DNA of 64,000 nt from Helicobacter pylori. Lineage in GTDB: Bacteria; Campylobacterota; Campylobacteria; Campylobacterales; Helicobacteraceae. Under the pieces are notes generated by a model that saw nothing but the letters and a program-made list of their open reading frames with translations, did no database searches and had not been told where the DNA came from. Shown here one piece after another: positions 20,395 through 29,807 of this stretch. Where the stretch lies: contig CP032039.1 in the NCBI GenBank assembly GCA_008032935.1, positions 1,178,001 to 1,242,000 of the forward strand. The letters are read 5' to 3'. The position numbers and the translations under genes are program-made. Numbering within the stretch: position 1 is the stretch's first letter; every line of letters begins with the position of its first letter.

Positions 20395-21216
20395 TTATAA
20401 GCGTTTTTTATAATAAGCGTTACTCGCTTCAATATAGCCTTCCACGCTCCCGCAATCGTATCGCTTGCCTTTGAATTGGTAAGCGATGATGCGTTTTCTT
20501 TTGGCTTGAGTGCGTAAAGCGTCTGTGATTTGGATTTCATTGTTTTTACCCGGTTTAGTCTCACGCAAAATATCAAAAATATCCGGGGTTAAAATGTAGC
20601 GCCCTATCACGGCCAGATTGCTTGGGGCGTCTTCTTGGCTTGGTTTTTCCACCATGTCTTTAATCTCATACACCCCCTCTTCTAACAATTCGCCCCTAAT
20701 CACGCCGTATTTTGAAACTTCTTCTAACGCCACTTCTTCAATGGCTACAATGGAGCATTGGTATTTTTGATACAATGAAGTCATTTGCTTTAACACGCTT
20801 GGGTGATCATGGCTTATGCATAAGTCATCGGCTAAAATCACCGCAAAAGGCTCATTGCCTATGAGGGCTTCCCCGGTTAAAATCGCATGCCCTAAGCCTT
20901 TCATTTGCTTTTGGCGCACATAAGAAAAACAGCATTTTTCTATAATGTTACGAATGCTTTTTAAGGCGTTTTCTTTGTTGGTGCCTTGGATTTGATGCTC
21001 TATTTCATAGCTCGTGTCAAAATAATCTTCTAAACTGCGTTTATTCCTGCCCGTAACGATCGCCATCACTTCACAGCCCGCTTCCATCGCTTCTTCCACA
21101 GCGTATTGGATCAAAGGCTTATCCACAATGGGCAGCATTTCTTTAGGAATGGTTTTAGTGATCGGTAAAAAGCGCGTGCCATAGCCAGCGGCAGGAAAAA
21201 GGCATTTTTTAATCAT
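20395..21216 (-). CDS. galU: UTP-glucose-1-phosphate uridylyltransferase
   Basis: Makes UDP-glucose for lipopolysaccharide core and O-chain synthesis. 273 residues. The nucleotidyltransferase signature AAGYGTRFLPITKTIPKEMLP is at the N-terminus, with PLIQYAVEEAMEAG, AVILADDL, and VEKPSQEDAPSNLAVIGRYIL. The ATG overlaps the slt stop (ATGA). Confidence 0.96.
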   Translation of the reverse strand: MIKKCLFPAAGYGTRFLPITKTIPKEMLPIVDKPLIQYAVEEAMEAGCEVMAIVTGRNKRSLEDYFDTSYEIEHQIQGTNKENALKSIRNIIEKCCFSYVRQKQMKGLGHAILTGEALIGNEPFAVILADDLCISHDHPSVLKQMTSLYQKYQCSIVAIEEVALEEVSKYGVIRGELLEEGVYEIKDMVEKPSQEDAPSNLAVIGRYILTPDIFDILRETKPGKNNEIQITDALRTQAKRKRIIAYQFKGKRYDCGSVEGYIEASNAYYKKRL

Positions 21217-22895
21217 GGTTTGTCCTTTGAGTTAAGAGTTTGTTCTAAAAACGCATCAATAGGGATGAAATTCCCAAAAATTTCTTGATAAATCAAGTAA
21301 TTGAGCATGACCCTAAAGCCATACATGCGAGTCTCGCTATAAGGCATAAGCTCCATGCTAAGCCATGGCTCAAAATGATTTTTTTCTTTAAATCGTTTGG
21401 AGCTTTCCAACCACCTCCTTAAAAACCCAGGCCCAGCGTTATAGGCGTAGGCGACAAAAAGGGGGTGGTTGAATTCTTTTTTCAAATGGTTCAAGTAATA
21501 ATTACCAAATTTGAGAGCGATATTGGGGTTAAACATGTCGTTTAGATCAACATTATCCATGCCAAGGCTTTTAGCGAAAGGCCCTACATTAAAGGGCATG
21601 ATTTGCATAAGCCCTAGAGCAAAGGAGCGAGAGATTAAAGCTGGGAGCAAGAAGCTTTCTTGCCTAGCGATCGCATACGCCATAGCCCTTTCATCTGTAT
21701 TTTGCCACTCAATAATGCCCTCATAAGGGGATAAATAATAATAAATCTTGTCTTTATTGCGTTGGCTTAAAAGGTAAGTCAATTCAGGAGCGCTTTTTTC
21801 ATAATACAAGCTTTTTAGCATCGCATTAAACGCGCTCTCATCTTTCAAACTCAAAGTTTTTTCCTTAAAAATTTGCCATAAAAAAGGGTCATGCGTGTTA
21901 AAAGGAGGGTCTTCTTGGCTTAAATTCTGGATGCGAGAAATGATGCGATAACTGGGCGTGGTTTTGAGTTTGCGGCTCGCATAAAGGCTATAGAGGTTTA
22001 GGGCTGGGCTTTGTGAAAGGCGCTCCAAAGTTTTTTTCTTTTTAGAGGCTAAATACTGCCAAAAAATCGCTCTGTCTTTTGAAAAATCATCGTCCTTGAC
22101 AACCGCTTCTGAGCGTTCAAAATACTTGAGCGCTTTAGAAGTTTTTTTGTGCAAGATTTCGTTAATCCCTAGGATAAAAAAGGTTTGCGCGTTGTTTTGG
22201 GTGGCGTTACTTTTAGCGAGAGCGTCTTTAAAATGATCCAATTTAGGATCTAAGATGACTTGATAGATCAAGCGGTTAAACGCCGGGTAATTTTCATCTA
22301 AAAGGCGGTTTAACTCTTTAATCGGGATATGCTCTTCAAAAATTTGAAGCTTTTTTTCATAACTCAAATGGTTAAAGAGCGCGCTAAACACTTGCGCGTT
22401 AGCCTTAAACAAAGAAGCGCTCACATGCTTACTTTGCAAGATTTCTAATTCTTCATAAAGAATGGGGTAAGCCTCTTTGATTTTTTCTTGTAAAGGTTTA
22501 AAGGTTTGAAGGGGGATTTTATCAAAATCTCTGATTTTTGATTTTAAAGCGATAGCGATACAGCTTGCTTGGAAAGTGTCTGTTGTTTCTAACATGCTTT
22601 CTAGGGTAATTTGCTTGCAATAAATATCTTCAGGCAATTTAACATCAGGGGTTTTATCTGAATTTTCTACGCCTTTTTCTTGCATGGCTTTTTGTAGGGC
22701 GCTGTTTTTATTTTGGGTCAATTCATAGGCTTTTTTAGCGTTTTCTAAAGTGGTTTTTTTATCGCTAATATAACGCCATAAATAATAATCCCTAACAATC
22801 CCGGCGGGCTTTTTTTCTAAATCCTTTAAATCCAACTCGGTTTGAGAAAAACCAACGCCAAGTGCACCGATAAAAAATAACATAAAAAAACGCAT
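21213..22895 (-). CDS. slt: Soluble lytic murein transglycosylase
   Basis: Periplasmic enzyme that cleaves the MurNAc-GlcNAc bond to give 1,6-anhydro products; in H. pylori it affects glycan turnover and NOD1 signalling. I choose ATG 22895, which begins a signal peptide (MRFFMLFFIGALGVGFS, cleavage before QTELDL). An in-frame ATG at 22934 would add 13 residues inside the preceding gene and spoil the leader. A long helical superhelix is followed by the SLT catalytic domain: ARQESFLLP (catalytic Glu), ALGLMQIMPFN, YAYNAGPG. 560 residues, typical. Overlaps galU by 4 bases. Confidence 0.94.
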   Translation of the reverse strand: MRFFMLFFIGALGVGFSQTELDLKDLEKKPAGIVRDYYLWRYISDKKTTLENAKKAYELTQNKNSALQKAMQEKGVENSDKTPDVKLPEDIYCKQITLESMLETTDTFQASCIAIALKSKIRDFDKIPLQTFKPLQEKIKEAYPILYEELEILQSKHVSASLFKANAQVFSALFNHLSYEKKLQIFEEHIPIKELNRLLDENYPAFNRLIYQVILDPKLDHFKDALAKSNATQNNAQTFFILGINEILHKKTSKALKYFERSEAVVKDDDFSKDRAIFWQYLASKKKKTLERLSQSPALNLYSLYASRKLKTTPSYRIISRIQNLSQEDPPFNTHDPFLWQIFKEKTLSLKDESAFNAMLKSLYYEKSAPELTYLLSQRNKDKIYYYLSPYEGIIEWQNTDERAMAYAIARQESFLLPALISRSFALGLMQIMPFNVGPFAKSLGMDNVDLNDMFNPNIALKFGNYYLNHLKKEFNHPLFVAYAYNAGPGFLRRWLESSKRFKEKNHFEPWLSMELMPYSETRMYGFRVMLNYLIYQEIFGNFIPIDAFLEQTLNSKDKP

Positions 22896-22903
22896 GATTT
22901 TCT

Positions 22904-23197
22904 TTAGAGGCTTTTGGCGAGCGCAAAAAGCCATTGGATGAGGGTTAAATCTAAAAATTTCAACACAATGACCACCACTAAAGGAGAAAAATCCAACCCG
23001 TTAAACACCAACTTGAATCTAGAGCGTAAAAAATAAAACACCGGCTCACACAAACGAGCGAGGATTTGCACGATGGGGTTATTAGGGTTAGGCTGCACGA
23101 AGCCGATAAGCGAATAAATGATCACTACCCACATGTAAATCGTAATGAGCGAGCTTAAAATCACCGCTACTGCGTTAAGGAGAGTGGAAAAGATCAT
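22904..23197 (-). CDS. YggT-family membrane protein
   Basis: 97 residues with two hydrophobic segments (about residues 1-30 and 70-95) flanking the YggT motif region [25 protein letters not shown]. YggT proteins are small inner-membrane proteins tied to osmotic shock and cell division in other bacteria; the role here is not known. The start overlaps the gltX2 stop by 4 bases (ATGA) and slt starts 8 bases after the stop. Confidence 0.88.
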   Translation of the reverse strand: MIFSTLLNAVAVILSSLITIYMWVVIIYSLIGFVQPNPNNPIVQILARLCEPVFYFLRSRFKLVFNGLDFSPLVVVIVLKFLDLTLIQWLFALAKSL

Positions 23198-24516
23198 GCT
23201 TTCAGCCTTAAAACTTCTTGAGAATGGCTTTGGATATAAGGGAAAATCAAAGGCAATTCAACGCCATGCGAGTTCCCAGTTAAAAGAATGCGCAAAGGTT
23301 TGAAAAAATCCTTACCCTTAAGCTGACTCAATCGCATGGCTTCTTTTTTAAAACTTTCAAAATCCTTATACGCTTGAAAATCCATGCCTTTTAGGGCGTT
23401 AAAAAGCGCTAAACAACGCTCTTTAAAATCTTCATTTTCGTAAGTTTTAACAATATCTTTTGGCTCTAAAAACAACGAAATTTTTTCTTTCAATTCTAAA
23501 AGCGTGCCGCATTCTTCTATTATAAACAATCTTAAAAGCCCTAAGAGGTTTTTATCTTTTATTGAAGTGAGTTCTAATAATTTTTCATCGTCTAAAAGCT
23601 TTAAATGCTCGTGGTTTAAGTGTTTTAAATATTTTAAATTAAAATGAGCCGGGGAATTAGAAAGATTTTCTAAACTAAACCATTCTATCGCTTCATCAAG
23701 GCTAAAAACTTCCTTAGGCACTTTATTACCGATAGTGATGAGGTAATTCGCAATCGCAACCGGTAAAAACCCTTGATTTAAAAGCCATTTCACGCTAGAC
23801 GCTTCGTCTCTTTTGCTCATCTTTTTACCGCTTGTTTCATCTAAAATAATGGGCAAATGCGCATAAACAATCGGATCGTTTGAGCCTAAAGCTTGCTGGA
23901 TTAAAATTTGTTTAGGGGTGTTACTCACATGATCTTCGCCTCTAATAATCAGACTGATTTTATAAAGCAAATCATCGCATGCGCAAGCGAAATTATAAGT
24001 AGGGCTTTTATCCTGTCTCAAAAGCACAAAAGAATCCAATTCATCAGGCTCAAATTTCACTTCTTTTTTAATCGCATCATTGAAAGACACCGCATGATTT
24101 GGGGCTTTTAAACGCACCACAGGGGCATGGTTTTTGTCTTTTTCTAAAGTGGCCCACTCGTCTAAATACCTGAAAGGGCGTTTCTCGTTTTTGGCTTTTT
24201 CTTTTTCTCTTTCTAAAAACTCCGTGCTCGCATAACAATAAAACGCTTTATTTTCTTTCAGTAATTTTTCCGCCATTTCTCTGTGGTAATCTATGTTATG
24301 GCTTTGATACACGAGCTTGTCCCAACTTACCCCCATAAGCTTTAAAATTTCTAAAATCTCTTGGTCTTTGCCTTCAATGTTACGCTCTTTGTCCGTGTCT
24401 TCAATGCGAATGAGAAAGGGTTTGTGTTGCTGTTTGGCCACAATGTAGTTGAAAATGGCTGCCCTTAAATTCCCTATGTGCATATCCCCTGTAGGCGAAG
24501 GCGCAAAACGAAGCAT
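23194..24516 (-). CDS. gltX2: Glutamyl-tRNA synthetase 2 (GluRS2, tRNA(Gln)-directed)
   Basis: Class I synthetase of 440 residues with the HIGH-type motif [17 protein letters not shown] and the KMSKS-type motif [12 protein letters not shown]. pylori has two GluRS paralogues; this locus is the HP0643 equivalent, reported to charge tRNA(Gln) with glutamate, the product being corrected by GatCAB (gatB is at 6117-7544). The assignment to GluRS2 rests on gene context and length; anticodon specificity cannot be read directly. It heads the run gltX2, yggT-like, slt, galU, unknown, murA. Confidence 0.92.
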   Translation of the reverse strand: MLRFAPSPTGDMHIGNLRAAIFNYIVAKQQHKPFLIRIEDTDKERNIEGKDQEILEILKLMGVSWDKLVYQSHNIDYHREMAEKLLKENKAFYCYASTEFLEREKEKAKNEKRPFRYLDEWATLEKDKNHAPVVRLKAPNHAVSFNDAIKKEVKFEPDELDSFVLLRQDKSPTYNFACACDDLLYKISLIIRGEDHVSNTPKQILIQQALGSNDPIVYAHLPIILDETSGKKMSKRDEASSVKWLLNQGFLPVAIANYLITIGNKVPKEVFSLDEAIEWFSLENLSNSPAHFNLKYLKHLNHEHLKLLDDEKLLELTSIKDKNLLGLLRLFIIEECGTLLELKEKISLFLEPKDIVKTYENEDFKERCLALFNALKGMDFQAYKDFESFKKEAMRLSQLKGKDFFKPLRILLTGNSHGVELPLIFPYIQSHSQEVLRLKA

Positions 24517-24631
24517 AAAAACCCTTTATTTAAAAATAGTTTTTGATTATACCTAAAGAATACTTAATTGTGCTTATGGAAAGTAGTTCTGTTTTTATCA
24601 AACATGAATAGGCATTATTCAAGAGATTAGT

Positions 24632-24654
24632 GCTTGGCTAACGCCAAGCTTTTT
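24632..24654 (+). terminator. Strong hairpin with T run, plus-strand orientation
   Basis: Perfect 7-base stem GCTTGGC (24632-24638) / GCCAAGC (24643-24649) with loop TAAC, followed by TTTTT (24650-24654). This is a textbook intrinsic terminator on the plus strand, yet both flanking genes (gltX2, frxA) are on the minus strand. It may stop antisense transcription or belong to an unannotated plus-strand RNA. Confidence 0.65.
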
Positions 24655-24686
24655 ATGATCAATTATCAAAAAGCTAAAAGCGTTTT

Positions 24687-25338
24687 TTATTCAATCACTT
24701 CATAAATAACTTCTGTCTTCCAGCGGGTTTTAGGGGTGATTTCTTGATTGCGATAACCAAAACTAGCCATTACCGACACGCCAAATTCCGCCGTGTTCAG
24801 ATAGCCTTTTTCCTCTAAATAAGCCTCCACTTTTGCTTGATCATACCCTTCAATCGGGCAAGAATCAATCCCTAACATGGCTGCTGCCATCATCATGTTC
24901 GCCATTTGGATATAAGTCTGCTTGCTAGCCCAATCAAACAAGGATCGTTCGTCAGTCAATTTCATATCATTCTCTTGGAAATTTTTGATGATTTGAGCGA
25001 ACCTGGAATTGGTGTCATAATCCCTTTTCTTAACCTCATGCATCACTTTCTTAACGTAATCGCTGTCATAAGTAACGCCCTTTCGCGCAAGATAAATGAC
25101 AAAATGGCTCGCTCCCTCTAAACTAGAAAGCCCCCCAGGCCATCGGTTTTAAATCCTCTTTCATGCGTTCATTTTTCAATAAAAGCATTTTCCATGGCTC
25201 AAGCCCAATTGAAGAAGGGGCTAACCTCCCCACTTCAACCAAAACTTCCCAATCTTTTTCAGAAATACGGCGATTGGGATCGTATTTTTTTGCAGCGAAT
25301 CGTTGGTGCTGTAAAGCAATAATTTGTTCTCTGTCCAT
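24687..25338 (-). pseudogene. frxA: NAD(P)H-flavin nitroreductase FrxA, frameshifted after codon 70
   Basis: Nitroreductase family; with RdxA it activates metronidazole, and its loss adds to resistance. ATG 25338 starts an open frame of 71 codons ending PMAWGAF then TAG. The rest of the protein continues in another frame (SSLEGASHFVIYLARKG ... KTEVIYEVIE) to 24687. The break is a C6 run (25131-25136). The span of 652 bases is 2 short of the 654 needed for the normal 217-residue protein, so eight G (AWGGLSSLEG) would restore it; loss of one G would also restore frame, one residue shorter. Truncated frxA alleles are frequent in natural isolates, so unlike aroC or aspS this lesion may be genuine. 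Confidence 0.85.
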
Positions 25339-25339
25339 T

Positions 25340-26197
25340 TTAATGTTCTCCTTTTTCTAAATAATGATAAACGGCTGCCATATCCAATCCGCCTAAACCG
25401 GATTTTTCCGCCTGAGAATAAAGTTCTTGCACCTTGAATAAGAATGGCAATTCAATCGCCTCTCCTACTTCATTGTTAGCTAAACGAATGTCTTTGAGCA
25501 TGAGTTTCAAACTGAAAGCGGCCGGATAGCTATCTTGTAGCCACATGCCTTTTTTAGCTTGAAAGAGAGGCGAATTCATGCCAGATTGGCCAATAATTTG
25601 TAAAAACAACTCTGCATCAACCCCTAAATGTTTGGCTAATAGCAAAGCTTCTGAATAAGCAACCCCCATTTGAGCCAAAAGGCTATTAATGGATAACTTG
25701 GCTCTTGCCCCTTGACCAACTTTTCCTAAATAAAAGGTTTGACTCCCTAAATGCGCCAAAACAGGTTTGAGTTGAGTAACCATCTCTTCTTCACCGGCTG
25801 CTAAAATCAATAACGCCCCGGCTTTGGCCGCGCCAACCGATCCTGAAACGGGCGCTTCAAGGTAAGTTACTTGATGCTTTTGAGCGGTTTTTTCTAAAGA
25901 TAAGCTTTCCAAAGGGGCGATGGTGCTCATATTCACCACGATTTTTTCAGACATCTGTTCCCAAAATTTTGGTGCTAAAACAGCATCAATCGCCGTTTTA
26001 TCCGAAAGCATGGTAAAAACCAGATCAACTTTAGCGGCCAAATCTATAGGGTTAGTATAAACCGCTACGCCCTTTTCTTTTAAGGGGGCTGCTTTGCTCT
26101 CTGTTCGGTTATAAACCGATACTTTTAAACCCGCATCGCACAAGCGAGTCGCCATAGGAGTTCCCATAGCCCCTAGTCCAATCCATCCGATTTTCAT
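25340..26197 (-). CDS. Beta-hydroxyacid dehydrogenase (3-hydroxyisobutyrate dehydrogenase family)
   Basis: 285 residues. Rossmann motif WIGLGAMGTPMATRL (GxGxMGxPM) at the N-terminus, substrate-binding DAPVSGSVGAAKAG-type segment (EAPVSGSVGAAKAGALL), catalytic-Lys region GQGARAKLSINSLL (Lys in the GxxxxxKxxNN site), and a helical C-terminal domain. Family members oxidise 3-hydroxyisobutyrate, tartronate semialdehyde or succinic semialdehyde (GLYR-type); the substrate here is unknown. It sits one base after the frxA start and 14 bases after an SRPBCC gene. In my memory this pair is absent from strain 26695 but present in some others (a jhp0585-type gene), which suggests a strain-variable accessory insertion. 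Confidence 0.85.
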   Translation of the reverse strand: MKIGWIGLGAMGTPMATRLCDAGLKVSVYNRTESKAAPLKEKGVAVYTNPIDLAAKVDLVFTMLSDKTAIDAVLAPKFWEQMSEKIVVNMSTIAPLESLSLEKTAQKHQVTYLEAPVSGSVGAAKAGALLILAAGEEEMVTQLKPVLAHLGSQTFYLGKVGQGARAKLSINSLLAQMGVAYSEALLLAKHLGVDAELFLQIIGQSGMNSPLFQAKKGMWLQDSYPAAFSLKLMLKDIRLANNEVGEAIELPFLFKVQELYSQAEKSGLGGLDMAAVYHYLEKGEH

Positions 26198-26211
26198 TCA
26201 ATTCTCACTTA

Positions 26212-26715
26212 TTAGCGTGAATACGCCACTAAACCATCTAACCAAGCTTGATGGCCATTTAGTATCGCATTAGGTACAGATTTCGCTAAAGCTTTAGCAG
26301 GGACTCCTGATTGGCTTTCTTGGGTTAAAATACGCACACGATGATTATCTAATTTTTCAACTAGCCATGCGTGATACACTTCAAGATACTCATCGCCTTT
26401 AGCTTCATTCCAACCTCTCCAAGCCAAACGCAGTATGGTGTCTTTCAATTCAAACTCTTCCACTTCTGCTTCCACTAAAAAGCCAAAAGTTTCAAAACAA
26501 AAACGAGTCTTGTCTTTAAGAATGGTATTGTCTTGATTATGCATGTGGACATTCCCTGAATTTTTGTAATACTTTTCCCAACAAGACGCGTCTCTTAAGT
26601 GTTGCACCACTTTATTAAAATCCAAACCTTTGACAATGACTTCATTGGACACAAAATTATCAGTCTCTCCTGGAATCCATTTTTCAGGCCATTGAATCGC
26701 ATTCATCGTTATCAT
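26212..26715 (-). CDS. SRPBCC (START/polyketide-cyclase-like) ligand-binding protein
   Basis: 167 residues, soluble, rich in Trp and acidic residues. The pattern (EVIVKGLDFNKVVQHLRDA, SGNVHMHN, LKDKTRFCFETFGFLVEAEVEEFE, then VYHAWLVEKLDNHRVRILTQESQSG and a C-terminal helix) fits the SRPBCC helix-grip fold that binds hydrophobic ligands. The start is ATG 26715 or 26706 (MNAIQWPEK). The ligand is unknown. The gene is paired with the dehydrogenase downstream (14-base gap) and is probably co-transferred with it. Fold assignment is by eye and moderate. Confidence 0.6.
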   Translation of the reverse strand: MITMNAIQWPEKWIPGETDNFVSNEVIVKGLDFNKVVQHLRDASCWEKYYKNSGNVHMHNQDNTILKDKTRFCFETFGFLVEAEVEEFELKDTILRLAWRGWNEAKGDEYLEVYHAWLVEKLDNHRVRILTQESQSGVPAKALAKSVPNAILNGHQAWLDGLVAYSR

Positions 26716-26728
26716 GTTTTCTCTGTTT

Positions 26729-27936
26729 TTAATTTTTTCTGCCTATTGGCGAATGATTTATAGCATCATTAGGTAAATAATGATCTTTAACCCATTTTAT
26801 CAGCCATTCTAAAGCGTTATTTTTAGGATTTTCAATGACTAAATCTAAGCATGCGTTTAAAATTTCGCCAATTTGTTGGCGCCGGTAGCCTAAATTTTGA
26901 AGCGTCCCGCCCTTAAGGGCTAGGTGTTCTTTTTTAAAAGGCTCGTTAGCGTTAAATATTTCTTTTAATAAGCCTTTAATTTTTAAAGCGCGTTTGGGGT
27001 TTTTGAGCGCATAAAATTCCAAAGCCAAATTAAAAGGCTCTAAATCGTAGTTTTTCAATAAAAATTTTAATTCTGTTTTGTTATGAATATTTAAAAAAGC
27101 TTTATGGCATTCTTTAGCTTTTAAAAATAAAACACAAGTTTTTTTAGGGTAGCATAAATTTTCTAAACTTTTTTGGTGTTTAAAAAACCCTAACAATCTT
27201 AATTCCAGATTGAAAGGCGCGCTTTTTAAAAACCCTAAATCTTCTATTTTCTCTTGAATAACCAACTCTAAAATTTCTTGATATTCCTTAGCCACTTCAT
27301 AGGCGTTTTTCCCCATAAGAAGCTTATTCAATTCGCTTTGTAAGCGCTCTTTGGAGAGGTGTTTTAACAAATCCTTACACGCAAAAATCGCTTCTTTGGT
27401 GCTTGGCGCTATCTTAAAGGCTAAAGTCGCGCTAAATCGCAACGCTCTTAAAATCCTTAAAGCGTCCTCAAAAAACCTTAGTCGCGCTTCCCCCACGCAT
27501 TCAATCATTTGATTTTCAATCGCATTTTGCCCTTTGAAAGGATCAATAATCCCTTTTGTAGGGCTATAAGCGATCGCATTCATGCTAAAATCGCGCCGCT
27601 TTAAATCGTCTGTTAAACGAGCGCTAAAAACCAATTCTTTAGGCTTTCGGTGCTTGATATGCCCTTTTTCAATTCTAAAAGTTGTGATTTCATAGCTTTG
27701 ATTGTTTTTAAGAACCGTGATCGTGCCATGCTTGATGCCGGTTTCTAGTACCCTAAAATGGCACTTTAAAAGAAGCTCTTTACTTTCATTCACTAAAGCG
27801 TTTGAGGTCAAATCGTAATCTTTGGGGGTAATGCCCATCAAACGATCGCGCACGCACCCCCTACCAAGTAAAGCTCATAGGGGGATTTTTCATAAATGTC
27901 AAACAATTCTTTTAATCCTTCTTCTAACTCAAACAC
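26729..27936 (-). CDS. pcnB: tRNA nucleotidyltransferase / poly(A) polymerase family, apparent frameshift
   Basis: Class II nucleotidyltransferase (CCA-adding or poly(A) polymerase; HP0640 equivalent). The motif region reads YELYLVGG-CVRDRLMGITPKDYDL (the GG, RD and DxD catalytic features), followed by RRDFSMNAIAY and ALRILRALRFSA, which are family hallmarks. The GG and CVRD parts are in different frames: a C5 run at 27857-27861 should be six for GGG GGG TGC. Likely start GTG 27936 (VFELEEGLKEL), giving about 402 residues; there is no ATG in the N-terminal region. It is divergent from queC, sharing a 62-base spacer. Confidence 0.85.
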
Positions 27937-27998
27937 GCTTTTTACTCTTAAAACTTCTTTGTGTTATTATATCTTTTTAGAATTTTTAAGGAATGTTG

Positions 27999-28676
27999 AT
28001 GGAACAAGAAATTTGCGTGATCGGTTTTAGCGGCGGGCAAGACAGCACCACTTTAGCCGTATGGGCGAAAAAGCGTTTTAAAAAAGTCTGTTTAGTGGGG
28101 TTTGATTACGCGCAAAAACACTCTGTGGAATTAGAATGCGCTCAAAAAATCGCTTCTCTTTTACAACTCCCTTATGAAATCATCTCGTTAGATTTTTTAG
28201 AGAATATCACCCGCTCCGCGCTTTTTAAAAACTCTAACGATTTAATGGGGCATTCGCATGCGCAAAATAAAGATTTACCCAATTCTTTTGTGCCTAATCG
28301 TAACGCTATTTTTATCACCCTTTTGCATTCTTACGCGCAAAAACTAGGGGCTAGCAATATCGCTTTAGGGGTTTCGCAAGCGGATTTTAGCGGCTATCCG
28401 GATTGTAAAGAAGATTTTATTAAAAGCATCGAGCATGCCCTAAATTTAGGATCAAACACGGCGATTAAAATCCTAACGCCTTTAATGTTTTTGAATAAAG
28501 CGCAAGAATTTCAAATGGCTAAAGATTTAGGCGTCTTGGATTTAGTCATCAAAGAAACGCACACATGCTATCAAGGAGAGCGAAAGATTTTGCATGCTTA
28601 TGGCTATGGCTGCGATGAATGCCCGGCATGCCAATTAAGAAAAAAAGGCTTTGAAGAGTTTCAAGCTAAGCTGTAA
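27999..28676 (+). CDS. queC: 7-cyano-7-deazaguanine synthase
   Basis: Makes preQ0 from 7-carboxy-7-deazaguanine for queuosine in tRNA. PP-loop [12 protein letters not shown] at the N-terminus; C-terminal zinc site CYQGE...[11 protein letters not shown] prefer ATG 27999 (MEQEICVIG), because AAGGA at 27988-27992 is 6-7 bases upstream of it but touches the alternative ATG 27993. 225-227 residues, normal length. Confidence 0.95.
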   Translation: MEQEICVIGFSGGQDSTTLAVWAKKRFKKVCLVGFDYAQKHSVELECAQKIASLLQLPYEIISLDFLENITRSALFKNSNDLMGHSHAQNKDLPNSFVPNRNAIFITLLHSYAQKLGASNIALGVSQADFSGYPDCKEDFIKSIEHALNLGSNTAIKILTPLMFLNKAQEFQMAKDLGVLDLVIKETHTCYQGERKILHAYGYGCDECPACQLRKKGFEEFQAKL

Positions 28677-28821
28677 AAAATAATTTTTTAAAGAATGGGG
28701 TTTTTAAAACTTTGTTTTTATAATAAATTTCTTAAGAGAACAGGGGATTTTGAAATAATTCCCCCTACAACACCCAACTAAAACCCCTAACCCAAAAAGA
28801 GCGTTTTTTTAAGAGTTTGTC

Positions 28822-28846
28822 GCTTGATTAAGATCAAGCTGTTTTA
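28822..28846 (+). terminator. Intrinsic terminator downstream of queC
   Basis: Perfect 7-base stem GCTTGAT (28822-28828) / ATCAAGC (28833-28839), loop TAAG, then TGTTTTATATTTTT. It lies 146 bases after the queC stop, between convergent queC and the oipA-type gene, in the 238-base gap 28677-28914. The rest of that gap shows only AT-rich sequence and no further gene. Confidence 0.7.
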
Positions 28847-28914
28847 TATTTTTGTTTAAAAAATGCCTTTGAGCGTTTTTACAAAACAATCAAAGAGCGG
28901 TAAAAAGCGTGTTT

Positions 28915-29624
28915 TTAATGCCCTTTAAATGTATATGTATAATTGAGATAACCGCTCACCACTCTTCTAATATCGGACAAGAACAAATTGACTTCAAACG
29001 CTGGCACTTTAACCCCTACTTCAATACTAGAACCCCCAAGATACTTTCCAGCATAATATTTATCACGATTCCAACGAATGCCAAATTTCCCTTGTAACTG
29101 AAAAATAGTCGTAGCAGGAGAAAACCAAGTGCTAGCCCCTATGTTCACGCCAATAACAAACCCAGAAGAGCGTTTGACGATATAGTCTTTTAAGGAGTGT
29201 CGCTTATCTAGCTTATCGTTAGTCCAATTAATGAGCAAATCCGTATCAAAACCATAAGGTAAAAAAACAATTAAACCACCCCAACCACCCCCTATATAAC
29301 CAACTTGGTAACCGAAAAAAAGAGAGTGCCTAAACCCTATAATCCTTTTTTTACCCAAAAAATATTTATACCCAAAGCTGATTTCACTGAGAAGACCGCC
29401 CGATCCACCAGAGAATGATATAGTGTTTGAATTTGGAGGATTGGACGAACTAGTTGATGGATTTTGTATGTTAAGTACATTAAACACATTTGCAAACACA
29501 TTTGTATTGATTTTTTCTAAAATATAGCTTCCCCCTAATATGTCAGAACCTAAATAAAATCCGTCCCTTTCAGCGTGGAGCCAAAACGAGAGAGAGAGAG
29601 AGAGAGTAAGAGAGCTTTTTTCAT
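28915..29624 (-). pseudogene. oipA: OipA/HopH-type outer-membrane protein, short divergent allele, CT repeat out of frame (phase OFF)
   Basis: Hop-family outer-membrane protein associated with inflammation. ATG 29624 (MKKALLL) runs into a CT repeat (29588-29606, nine CT plus C) and then reads out of frame to a TAG near 29530. Removing one CT gives SFWLHAERDGFYLGSD and a continuous 235-residue protein ending NYTYTFKGH. The barrel part contains the OipA-like block FGYKYFLGKKRIIGFRHSLFFGYQ and NWTNDK. OipA is usually about 305 residues, so this allele lacks some 70 residues in the variable loops. It lies at the classical oipA locus next to queC. The phase state depends on an exact repeat count. 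Confidence 0.85.
29588..29606 (-). repeat. CT dinucleotide repeat in the oipA signal-peptide region
   Basis: On the coding strand nine CT units followed by C, directly after ATG AAA AAA GCT CTC TTA. Slipped-strand changes in unit number switch the gene. By frame, 5, 8 or 11 units (n = 2 mod 3) would be ON, so nine is OFF. Confidence 0.95.
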
Positions 29625-29807
29625 GGTTTTTCCTTTTTTGGTTTAAGATTTGATATTATTTAAGTATTTTATCATAAAAATAAGATTTTAGTATGGGGTT
29701 TTAATGAAAAACAAAGTTAAAATGAAATAACCCTAAAAACCACCGCTTAACCAACATTAAATCAAAAACATGTTAATCTTTAGTTATTTTAAAATTTAGG
29801 AAAACCC

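Noticed and set aside
20262..20576. Minus-strand open frame across galU and the small membrane protein
   Set aside because: It overlaps two confident genes in another frame and has no family features.
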